From NCBI GenBank assembly GCA_934446485.1, contig CAKSEM010000021.1:1-12707 (forward strand): a stretch of DNA of 12,707 bases, in the 5' to 3' direction. How positions within the stretch are numbered: the stretch's first letter is position 1; every line of letters starts with the position of its first letter. This document shows positions 6,782 through 12,707 of the stretch, in pieces. The DNA comes from an uncultured Eubacteriales bacterium (GTDB taxonomy: Bacteria > Bacillota > Clostridia > Oscillospirales > CAG-272). The notes under the pieces were generated by a model, which was not told where the DNA came from, ran no database searches, and worked only from the letters and a program-made list of their open reading frames with translations. A program made the position numbers and the translations under genes.

Positions 6782-8494
6782 ATGAACAAAAAGATATTCA
6801 GGGAGACGGTTCTCGTGGCGATGCTGGTGTTGTTCGTATCGGTGGCGCTTATCATGGGCGTGCTGTACGGGGCATTTGAACGCCAGATACAGGGAGAGCT
6901 GAAGATTGAGGCGGAGTACCTTGCCGCTGCCGTCAGGCGCGACGGTGCCGATGCCTTTGAGGGGCTTGCAATCGGCGACCGCCGTGCAACGCTCATTGCC
7001 GCGGACGGCACGGTTATTGCCGATACGGCGGCGGATGCAGCGGAGCTTGACAACCACGCGGGACGCAGTGAGGTTGCCGACGCGATAGAGAACGGATCGG
7101 GCATGAGTGTGCGGTATTCGGACACTCTTACCGAAAAGACGGTGTATTATGCCGTGCGCTTGGATGACGGTACGGTGCTGCGCATATCGACGACGCAATA
7201 TACTGTGCTGTCGGTGCTGATCGGTCTTATTCAGCCGCTTCTGTTCATCGTATTTGCTGTCCTTATACTCTCGTTCTGCCTGTCATCACGTGTGTCGCAC
7301 AGCATCATCCGACCGATCAACGATATCGATCCGGACGATCCCGAAAGCGCAGATGTGTACGAGGAGCTCTCGCCGCTCATGTCGAAGATATCCGCTCAGC
7401 GGCGCATAATCGGAGAGCAGCTCAGAGAAGCGCGGCAGCGCCAGGAGGAGTTCAGGCTCATAACGGAAAATATGAGCGAGGGATTCGTCGTGATCGATCG
7501 GCGCATGTGCGTTCTGACGCACAACAGTGCCGCACTGCGCCTTCTCGGCGCGGACGGTGTTTCGCTTGACGAGGGGGGCGGCTCCGTGCTCGTTCTGAAC
7601 CGTTCGCGCGAGTTCAGAGAGGCTATCACGGGTGCGCTCGACGGAAAACGGACCGAGGGGCATGTGACTTTGGGTGACGGCGACAGCACGTATGAGATCA
7701 TCGCAAGCCCCGTGTACGGTGACGGCGGAGATGATAGCGCCGCCGATCCGATAGGTGCCGTAATAGTCATTCTTGACATTACGGAGAGCACGCGCCGAGA
7801 ACAGCTTCGTCGTGAGTTTACATCGAATGTGTCTCATGAGCTGAAAACGCCGCTCACATCGATATCGGGTTTTGCCGAGATGATGATGGCAGGCGGTATG
7901 GATGAGGCGACGGTCAGAGACTTCTCAAAGTCGATCTACGATGAAGCGCAGCGGCTAATTACACTCGTCGGAGATATAATAAAGCTGTCTGAGCTTGATG
8001 AGGGTGCCGTGGCGGACGAGGAGGAGCCTGTCGAGCTTGCGCCGCTGGCGCGCGAGGTCACTGAGCATCTGCACAGTGCGGCGGAGCGTGCGGGTGTGAC
8101 GCTTCACGTATACGGTGAGGGCGGAGCCGTGCACGGGTCGCGGCGGCTGCTCGATGAGATGATCTACAATCTGTGTGACAATGCGATAAAATATAATAAG
8201 CGCGGAGGAACGGTAGATGTTATAGTGACATCGGACGGCACAAGGACGACGCTTGCGGTGCGCGACACGGGTATCGGGATCCCGAAATCTCAGCAGAGCC
8301 GCGTGTTTGAGCGTTTTTACCGCGTTGACAAGAGCCATTCGAAGGCTATAGGCGGAACGGGGCTCGGACTGTCGATAGTTAAGCACGGCGCAGCGTATCA
8401 CCATGCAGAGGTGCGTCTCGAGAGTGAGGAAGGTGTCGGAACGACCGTGACGCTTGTGTTCGGCGGTGACGGGGCACCCCGAAAGGATCACTGA
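6782..8494 (+). CDS. phoR: Phosphate-sensing histidine kinase PhoR-like
   Basis: Membrane sensor kinase paired with the preceding regulator (35-nt gap; AGAGGAG and GGAG lie before its ATG). In the 570 residues: transmembrane helix 1 (about 8-30); an extracytoplasmic sensor domain of PAS/Cache type with RRATLIAADGTVIADTAA and the NHAGRSEV motif seen in Gram-positive PhoR-type kinases; transmembrane helix 2 (about 143-167); a short HAMP-like linker, RPINDIDPDDPES then YEELSPLMSKI; a cytoplasmic PAS domain (about 228-335); the dimerization/phosphoacceptor helix with His352 in NVSHELKTPLTS; and the ATPase domain with N-box LCDNAIKYN (Asn467), G1 DTGIGIP, F-box RVFERFYRVD and G2 GGTGLGLSIVKH. All catalytic motifs are intact. 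The gene ends 7 nt before a strong terminator. Phosphate specificity is inferred from the locus. Confidence 0.93.
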   Translation: MNKKIFRETVLVAMLVLFVSVALIMGVLYGAFERQIQGELKIEAEYLAAAVRRDGADAFEGLAIGDRRATLIAADGTVIADTAADAAELDNHAGRSEVADAIENGSGMSVRYSDTLTEKTVYYAVRLDDGTVLRISTTQYTVLSVLIGLIQPLLFIVFAVLILSFCLSSRVSHSIIRPINDIDPDDPESADVYEELSPLMSKISAQRRIIGEQLREARQRQEEFRLITENMSEGFVVIDRRMCVLTHNSAALRLLGADGVSLDEGGGSVLVLNRSREFREAITGALDGKRTEGHVTLGDGDSTYEIIASPVYGDGGDDSAADPIGAVIVILDITESTRREQLRREFTSNVSHELKTPLTSISGFAEMMMAGGMDEATVRDFSKSIYDEAQRLITLVGDIIKLSELDEGAVADEEEPVELAPLAREVTEHLHSAAERAGVTLHVYGEGGAVHGSRRLLDEMIYNLCDNAIKYNKRGGTVDVIVTSDGTRTTLAVRDTGIGIPKSQQSRVFERFYRVDKSHSKAIGGTGLGLSIVKHGAAYHHAEVRLESEEGVGTTVTLVFGGDGAPRKDH

Positions 8495-8501
8495 AAGATA
8501 G

Positions 8502-8537
8502 AAAAAATCAGCGGATAATTATATCCGCTGATTTTTT
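8502..8537. terminator. Bidirectional intrinsic terminator after phoR and hom
   Basis: A perfect 10-bp stem, TCAGCGGATA (8508-8517) and TATCCGCTGA (8522-8531), with loop ATTA, flanked by six A (8502-8507) and six T (8532-8537). It works on both strands: it ends the phoR transcript 7 nt after its stop and also the leftward hom transcript, about 150 nt downstream of hom. Confidence 0.92.
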
Positions 8538-8609
8538 GTGCTTTTGAAGGTATGATTGAAAAGATGCGGTAGGTGATCCGTCAGTTCTGATCATTTTCCG
8601 TGTCCTTTT

Positions 8610-8631
8610 GAGAGCGGTCTATGTCGCTCTC
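8610..8631. repeat. Hairpin in the 3' region of hom
   Basis: GAGAGCG (8610-8616) and CGCTCTC (8625-8631) form a 7-bp stem with an 8-base loop. It is not followed by a T-tract on either strand, so it is not a terminator. In the leftward hom mRNA it sits between the stop codon and the terminator and may stabilize the 3' end. Confidence 0.45.
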
Positions 8632-8683
8632 TGTGTAAGGATAAACCGTCGTATTTACCGTGAAACGGAGTCGCCGATGATCC

Positions 8684-9904
8684 TTATTCCAGTATTCTCA
8701 GCACAGCTTCGACGTTTCCGAGGCTCGGCTTGATTTTTTCAAGCTCATCCAGCGACTGCGTGCCGCAGATGAATTCTGCGACCCCCTCGGGAGAACCGAC
8801 AACCCGGCTGACCTCATCGAACAGTCCGCCGAGCGTTTCCTCGGCGTCGGTTGCCGAAACACCCGAAAGTCGTATATAGTATTTGAATTTCACATTGCCG
8901 AACGGCGAGACGAGACCGTCGGCACGGTCGAATATCTGAGACTTTTCTGCCGCCGCTGCACCTGACAGCACCGCGACAATATCGGCAACCACGGCTCCCG
9001 CTGTGGGATAACGTCCTGCGCCGCGGCCGTAGAACATCACGTCTCCCGTGATCTCGCAGCCGACGGATATTGCGTTGTATACATCGTCCACGCCCGAGAG
9101 CGGGTTCGATGACATGACGATCTGCGGGCAGACGTATATCGTCATTTTTTCTCCGTCGCGGCGGTACGTTCCGATCAGCTTTACGGAGCCGCCGATGCGG
9201 CGGGCAGCGTCGATCTCTGCGGGGGTGATCCATCTCATGCTTTCGCAGTAGACGGAGTCGTCGGATACAAGGTGACCCGTCGAGAGGGCGGTAAGGATGA
9301 TTATTTTACGCTTGGCATCTATGCCGTCGACATCGGCTGACGGGTCGCGCTCCGCGTATCCGAGTGACTGTGCCTCCGAGAGCACGTCTCCGAATTCACG
9401 TCCCTCGCTCTTCATCTTTGACAGAATAAAGTTGGTCGTGCCGTTCAGTATGCCGCTCACCGATACGATGCGTTCGTGTGCAAGTGAGGTTGAAAACGGG
9501 CGCAGTACGGGTATGCCGCCTCCGACGCTCGCTTCAAAGAGGTACTTTACCCCGCATCTGCGTGCGCATTCGGCAAGGCTGTCCCCGAATGTAGCGACGA
9601 CCTCCTTGTTCGATGTTACCACGCTCTTTCCGTGCTCCATCGCTGCAATCGAAAATTCATATGCGGGGTGAGCACCACCCATCGTTTCCGCTACGAGTTC
9701 GATCTCGTCGTCCTCGATTATCGTATTGATATCGTGAACGATACGGTCTCCGAGCGGCGACTCGGGAAAATCTCTCAGATCCAGTATGTACTTTATGTTT
9801 ATATCGTCGCCGACCACGGCACGGATGCCGTCGCGGCATGATTCAATGACGTCGGGTATGCCGCCTCCGACTACTCCGAAACCGAATATTGCTATGTTTT
9901 TCAT
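8684..9904 (-). CDS. hom: Homoserine dehydrogenase
   Basis: Reduces aspartate semialdehyde to homoserine with NAD(P)H, the branch point to threonine and methionine; cytoplasmic. From the ATG at 9904 it encodes 406 residues. The Rossmann nucleotide-binding loop is GFGVVGGG (8-15). Further hallmarks are SNKEVVA with Lys100, FEASVGGGIPVLRPF, ILNGTTNFILSKM and GYAERDPSADVDG continuing to the catalytic Lys200, then DVMFYGRGAGRYPTAGAVVADI. The C-terminal 65 or so residues start like an ACT domain (KYYIRLSGV) but lack the DRPGVLA-type loop, so threonine feedback may be weak or lost. A GTG at 9961 would add 19 residues before the conserved MKNIAIFGFG start and has no ribosome binding site. Two hairpins lie in the 98-nt leader. 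The gene follows the aldo/keto reductase on the same strand and may share its promoter. Confidence 0.95.
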   Translation of the reverse strand: MKNIAIFGFGVVGGGIPDVIESCRDGIRAVVGDDINIKYILDLRDFPESPLGDRIVHDINTIIEDDEIELVAETMGGAHPAYEFSIAAMEHGKSVVTSNKEVVATFGDSLAECARRCGVKYLFEASVGGGIPVLRPFSTSLAHERIVSVSGILNGTTNFILSKMKSEGREFGDVLSEAQSLGYAERDPSADVDGIDAKRKIIILTALSTGHLVSDDSVYCESMRWITPAEIDAARRIGGSVKLIGTYRRDGEKMTIYVCPQIVMSSNPLSGVDDVYNAISVGCEITGDVMFYGRGAGRYPTAGAVVADIVAVLSGAAAAEKSQIFDRADGLVSPFGNVKFKYYIRLSGVSATDAEETLGGLFDEVSRVVGSPEGVAEFICGTQSLDELEKIKPSLGNVEAVLRILE

Positions 9905-9917
9905 GAACGTGACCTGT

Positions 9918-9932
9918 CCCGCCCTCGGCGGG
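9918..9932 (-). promoter_or_regulatory. G+C-rich hairpin just before the hom start
   Basis: On the hom mRNA strand CCCGCC pairs with GGCGGG around a GAG loop, ending 13 nt before the hom ATG. The purine-rich GAGGGCGGG that could serve as part of the Shine-Dalgarno region lies in the loop and stem; outside it only a weak AGG, 8 nt before the ATG, remains. It may lower or control hom translation. Confidence 0.45.
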
Positions 9933-9960
9933 GTTCCTTTCTGTTTCAATCGTGAGTACA

Positions 9961-9996
9961 CCGATGCCGCACGGCAGTTTTCACATGCTGCATCGG
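9961..9996 (-). repeat. Imperfect inverted repeat between the reductase and hom
   Basis: CCGATGC and GCATCGG arms (9961-9967, 9990-9996) are followed inward by one mismatch and a further 3-bp stem, with a 14-base loop. It starts 6 nt after the reductase stop. No T-tract follows on the minus strand, so intrinsic termination is unlikely. Part of one arm can also pair locally as TGCCG-CA-CGGCA (9965-9976), an alternative fold. Confidence 0.5.
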
Positions 9997-10002
9997 CAGA
10001 GC

Positions 10003-11121
10003 TTATCTTTCAAACATATCTGCGACATCCTCAAGGCATTCGCGGATGTTCAGGTGCTGCGGGCATATCTTTTCGCATTTGCCGCAGCGGATGCAGTCAG
10101 ACGCGCGCCCGTGCGTTTCCGTGATATTGCTGTAGTACTCCTGCTGCGTCGAGAAACCGCGGCTCCCGAGCAGATGCTCGGTGTTGTATAGCGCGAAGTA
10201 CTTCGGGATCGCGATATTTTTGGGACATCCTTCAAGGCAGTATCCGCATCCCGTGCAGGGAATGTCAATAGCACCGCGAATGACGTTCAGCGCACTTTCG
10301 ACGGTCTTGTAGTCTCCGTCGTCAAGCGGCACGAAATCCTTCATATAGCCGACGTTGTCGCAAAGCTGCGACATATTCGACATTCCGCTCAGCACCACCA
10401 TGACCTCCGGCAGGCTTGCGGAATAGCGGATCGCCCAGGATGCAGGTGACATATCGGGACGGCGGTCGCGGAAGATCATCTCCGCTGCCTCCGGCACTGA
10501 CGCCAGAGTGCCGCCCTTTACGGGTTCCATGGCGATGACGCGCTTGCCGTGGCGGACTGCCGTTTCGTAGCAGAGGCGCGACTGTATGCTGTCGCTGTCC
10601 CAATCCATGTAATTTATCTGAAGCTGTACGAATTCCGCTTCGGGATGCTCCGTCAGTATGCGGTCGAGCAGCACGGCGTCGTCATGATACGAGAATCCGA
10701 CGTGCCGCACGAGTCCCTCGCGCTTCCGATCGAGCAGGAATTCAAATTCGCCGAGCCGTTGCACCGTGGAATCGTAGTTCGACATATTGACATCGTGCAT
10801 CATGTAGTAGTCAAAGTAATCGACGCCGCAGCGGCGGAGCTGCCGCTCGAATATTTCAGGCATATCCTCCTCACGGCGGAGGAATATCGTCGGCATCTTA
10901 TCGGCTACGGTGTAGCTGTCGCGCGCGTGAAACGGCACGACCGTTCTGCGGAATACCGCCTCGCTGAAATAGTTGTGGTACATATACGCCGTATCAAAGT
11001 ACGTAAAGCCGTTGTCCATAAATACGTCTGCCATCAGTTTAACAACGTTCATATCGACATCTCTGCTGCTTCCGCCGGGCATAAGCGGGAGTCTCATCAG
11101 TCCGAAACCGAGCTTCTTCAT
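10003..11121 (-). CDS. Aldo/keto reductase with C-terminal double 4Fe-4S ferredoxin-type domain
   Basis: A TIM-barrel oxidoreductase fused to an iron-sulfur module, a type common in anaerobes; the substrate is unknown. The 372-residue product begins LGFGLMRLPL and carries the aldo/keto reductase tetrad: Asp43 and Tyr48 in YFDTAYMYH, Lys75 in VADKMPT and His109 in YYMMHD. Later family motifs include VRHVGFSYHD and VIAMEPVKGGTLA. The C-terminal part has two CxxCxxCxxxCP motifs, Cys289/292/295/299 and Cys343/346/349/353, each able to hold a 4Fe-4S cluster, so electrons may come from or go to ferredoxin-like carriers. The ATG at 11121 has GGAGG with 8-nt spacing. A near-perfect promoter lies upstream (11158-11186). 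Downstream hom is on the same strand 98 nt away, but a metabolic link is not evident. Confidence 0.93.
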   Translation of the reverse strand: MKKLGFGLMRLPLMPGGSSRDVDMNVVKLMADVFMDNGFTYFDTAYMYHNYFSEAVFRRTVVPFHARDSYTVADKMPTIFLRREEDMPEIFERQLRRCGVDYFDYYMMHDVNMSNYDSTVQRLGEFEFLLDRKREGLVRHVGFSYHDDAVLLDRILTEHPEAEFVQLQINYMDWDSDSIQSRLCYETAVRHGKRVIAMEPVKGGTLASVPEAAEMIFRDRRPDMSPASWAIRYSASLPEVMVVLSGMSNMSQLCDNVGYMKDFVPLDDGDYKTVESALNVIRGAIDIPCTGCGYCLEGCPKNIAIPKYFALYNTEHLLGSRGFSTQQEYYSNITETHGRASDCIRCGKCEKICPQHLNIRECLEDVADMFER

Positions 11122-11157
11122 ATGTATATCCTCCAGAGAGCATATTATGCACCTTTT

Positions 11158-11186
11158 ATTTTATCACAAACACGGCACTGTGTCAA
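11158..11186 (-). promoter_or_regulatory. Strong predicted promoter of the aldo/keto reductase
   Basis: On the minus strand TTGACA (11186-11181, perfect -35) and TAAAAT (11163-11158, -10) are separated by 17 bp. The start would lie near 11151, giving a leader of about 30 nt that contains the GGAGG ribosome binding site. It may also serve hom, as no promoter is clear between the two genes. Confidence 0.85.
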
Positions 11187-11204
11187 AGGAAATCTACACG
11201 GCAC
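11170..11204. repeat. 9-bp direct repeat flanking the -35 box of the reductase promoter
   Basis: ACACGGCAC occurs at 11170-11178 (inside the promoter spacer) and at 11196-11204 (upstream of the -35 box), 26 bp start to start. The position on both sides of the -35 box suggests a two-site operator, but chance cannot be excluded. Confidence 0.4.
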
Positions 11205-11293
11205 ACACATGAATACGGCGGCAGCGGTCGGCATATCATGTATCAGCGAAATAAGCGAAAGGTGAGCTGCCATGTTGTGCGGCGGGGATACAG

Positions 11294-12262
11294 ATGAACA
11301 GCAAAATCACGGATACGGCATACCTGCCGGAGGGCTCGCTCCTCGGGCGCGAGGAGAACATATACTACACTTCGGATCTTTCGAGGCTGGAGCGCGCCAT
11401 GGCGGCGGGGATCATACTTGAGGGGACCGTTACAAGGTGCGATTGCAGAACGATGGATCTGACGGTCGAGGTGGGGCAGTATCGCGGAGTGATACCGCGC
11501 GATGAGTGCGTATATGACCGGGACGGCGGTGAGGTGCGAGACATAGCCATAATAACCCGAGTCGGAAAGGCTGCTGCGTTCAAGGTGCAGCGTATTGAGC
11601 AGTGCGATGACGGCAGACCCTGCCTCATACTGTCACGCCGCGCGGCACAGGAGGAGTGCGCACGCAGGTACATTTCACGTCTCGTCCCGGGAGACATAAT
11701 TCCGGCGACGGTGACGCACATGGAGCCGTTCGGAGCGTTTGTCGATATCGGCTGCGGGATCGTATCGCTCCTGACCGTAGACGCTGTCTCGGTGTCGCGG
11801 ATATCGCACCCGCGCGACCGTTTCCGATGCGGAGATCGGATAATGGCGGTCGTCAGGAGCGTGGACGACGGGGGCGGGAGGATATATATGAGCCACCGTG
11901 AGCTGCTCGGAACATGGGAAGAGAACGCTGAGGCGTTCCGACCGGCGCAGACGGTTACCGGGATAGCCCGTTCGATCGAGGAGTACGGGATATTCGTGGA
12001 ACTGGCGCCGAACCTTGCGGGGCTTGCCGAATATAAGGACGGTGTCGAGGTCGGAGACATCTGCGCCGTATACATAAAGAATATCATTCCGGAGCGCATG
12101 AAGATAAAGCTTGTGCTCGTTGACAATTCACTCGGCACGGCGGATCGCTCGCTTCACTACTATATTGACACCGCAAGGACTCGACATATATCTTACTGGA
12201 GATATTCGCCCGCGGGGTGTGAGCGGGTGATAGAATCGGTCTTTGATGCGCCGCCGACGTAA
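11294..12262 (+). CDS. S1 RNA-binding domain protein with three S1 modules
   Basis: A 322-residue protein built of three S1 (OB-fold) RNA-binding modules, as in ribosomal protein S1-like factors. Module 1 (about 39-115) begins GIILEGTVTRCD and is the most divergent; module 2 (about 132-202) is classic, VPGDIIPATVTHMEPFGAFV, ending RIYMSHREL; module 3 (about 218-277) has TVTGIARSIEEYGIFVEL. The C-terminal tail (about 280-322) is not part of a module I recognise. It is shorter than a full S1 (four to six modules) and lacks a catalytic domain, so a role in mRNA binding or translation is inferred only from the fold. The start ATG has GGCGGGGA about 6 nt upstream. It is divergent from the reductase and 120 nt before carD. 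I found no convincing promoter directly upstream. Confidence 0.85.
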   Translation: MNSKITDTAYLPEGSLLGREENIYYTSDLSRLERAMAAGIILEGTVTRCDCRTMDLTVEVGQYRGVIPRDECVYDRDGGEVRDIAIITRVGKAAAFKVQRIEQCDDGRPCLILSRRAAQEECARRYISRLVPGDIIPATVTHMEPFGAFVDIGCGIVSLLTVDAVSVSRISHPRDRFRCGDRIMAVVRSVDDGGGRIYMSHRELLGTWEENAEAFRPAQTVTGIARSIEEYGIFVELAPNLAGLAEYKDGVEVGDICAVYIKNIIPERMKIKLVLVDNSLGTADRSLHYYIDTARTRHISYWRYSPAGCERVIESVFDAPPT

Positions 12263-12290
12263 TTTGTGTCGCGGATGCTCTGCCGGTCAC

Positions 12291-12319
12291 TTGATTTTCG
12301 GCGGGCGGTGTGATATAAT
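12291..12319 (+). promoter_or_regulatory. Predicted promoter of the CarD-family gene
   Basis: TTGATT (12291-12296) and a perfect TATAAT (12314-12319) with a 17-bp spacer. Transcription would start near 12326, giving a leader of about 57 nt. The -10 box is immediately followed by two inverted repeats. Confidence 0.8.
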
Positions 12320-12348
12320 TAATATGTAGATATTATGTGCGCGCGCAC
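12320..12348. repeat. Two adjacent inverted repeats at the carD transcription start
   Basis: TAATAT-GTAG-ATATTA (12320-12335) and the 12-bp perfect palindrome GTGCGCGCGCAC (12337-12348) lie one base apart, directly after the -10 box and over the expected start site. The location fits operators or a 5' mRNA structure; neither is proven. Confidence 0.5.
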
Positions 12349-12382
12349 TGTGACGGCATAGACGGAAGGCAGGCTTTGTTGG

Positions 12383-12707
12383 ATGTTTAAGGTGAATGAT
12401 ATGGTAAGGTACGGCACGAACGGTGTGTGCAGGATCACGGATATTACGGTAAGGAGTTTCTGCGGCGAGAATATGGAATACTACGTTCTGTCTCCGCTGG
12501 CAAGCGAGGGCTCGACATACTATGTTCCTGTCTCTAACGAACAGCTCGTTTCACGGATGCAGTATATTCTTTCGCCCGATGAGGTGCGCACGCTGATCGG
12601 AAGCATAGGCGATTACAGTGCCGGCTGGATTGAGAATGACAAGGAGCGTCAGTCGAAGTACAGCGAGGTTCTCGAATCGGGGGATCGGCGCGGAATCATC
12701 GGTATCG
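12383..12707 (+). CDS. CarD/CdnL-family transcription factor, 5' part, cut by window edge
   Basis: Family members bind the RNA polymerase beta subunit through an N-terminal Tudor-like domain and stabilize or tune open promoter complexes. The first 108 residues are visible. They start MFKVNDMVRYGTNGVCRI, the typical RNA polymerase-interacting domain start with its VxYGxxGVCRI pattern, continue with EYYVLSPL and GSTYYVPVSNEQLVSRM, then YILSPDEVRTLI and a charged helical segment (WIENDKERQSKYSEV) that begins the C-terminal helical domain. A full member is usually about 150-170 residues, so the end is beyond the window. The ribosome binding site is weak (GGAAGG is 13 nt and AGG about 10 nt before the ATG), but the ATG matches the conserved N-terminus. 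Confidence 0.9.
   Translation, partial: MFKVNDMVRYGTNGVCRITDITVRSFCGENMEYYVLSPLASEGSTYYVPVSNEQLVSRMQYILSPDEVRTLIGSIGDYSAGWIENDKERQSKYSEVLESGDRRGIIGI

Noticed and set aside
8538..8683. Possible small gene between the terminator and hom on the plus strand
   Set aside because: No start with a ribosome binding site and only very short open frames.
8580..8700. Minus-strand open frame after hom ending in a polar tail (TVYPYTESDIDRSQKDTENDQN region)
   Set aside because: The composition looks protein-like, but the frame follows a TGA near the hom end, has no usable start codon, is under 40 codons and overlaps a hairpin; chance reading is simpler.
9905..9961. GTG at 9961 as an extended start of hom
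   Set aside because: The 19 added residues precede the conserved Rossmann start, run through a hairpin, and no ribosome binding site stands before the GTG.

Overview
The window looks like an ordinary chromosomal segment of a Gram-positive, Clostridia-like bacterium of moderately high G+C, probably near the Oscillospiraceae/Ruminococcaceae. This rests on pstSCAB-phoU followed by an OmpR-type regulator and a PhoR-type kinase with an extracytoplasmic sensor domain, a Gram-positive style Pho box (TTAACA repeats), a CarD/CdnL regulator, and consensus -35/-10 promoters with 17-bp spacing. The genus is not established. I see no CRISPR array, insertion sequence, tRNA, rRNA, phage or defence genes.

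Layout. 1-1409 (minus) is a nearly complete MBOAT O-acyltransferase of the AlgI/DltB type, cut by the left edge. 1410-1967 has no intact gene: it holds a decayed C-terminal fragment of a family 4 glycosyltransferase (1524-1784, minus), a leftward promoter (1804-1832) and the Pho box plus -10 box of pstS (1880-1935). 1968-5996 is the phosphate uptake operon pstS-pstC-pstA-pstB-phoU, with 1-4 nt overlaps or very short gaps. 6004-8494 is the two-component pair (phoP/phoB-like regulator, phoR-like kinase) behind its own vegetative promoter, closed by a strong bidirectional terminator at 8502-8537. 8684-11121 (minus) holds an aldo/keto reductase with two 4Fe-4S cluster motifs and, 98 nt downstream of it, homoserine dehydrogenase (hom). 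11294-12262 (plus) is a three-S1-domain RNA-binding protein, and 12383 to the right edge is the start of a CarD-family transcription factor.

How the genes work together. PstS captures phosphate outside the cell, PstC/PstA form the channel, PstB powers it, and PhoU links transporter state to the PhoR-like kinase and its partner regulator, which most likely binds the TTAACA repeats before pstS. The MBOAT gene is divergent from pstS, and its presumed promoter lies about 50 bp from the Pho box, so co-regulation of envelope polymer O-acetylation with phosphate supply is possible but unproven. The hom/reductase pair, the S1 protein and carD have no evident functional link to the Pho locus.

I do not see a new biological system here. 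The points most worth a second look are the glycosyltransferase relic in the MBOAT leader, the shared regulatory region at 1800-1940, the eroded ACT-like tail of Hom with hairpins in its leader, and the two back-to-back inverted repeats at the carD transcription start.
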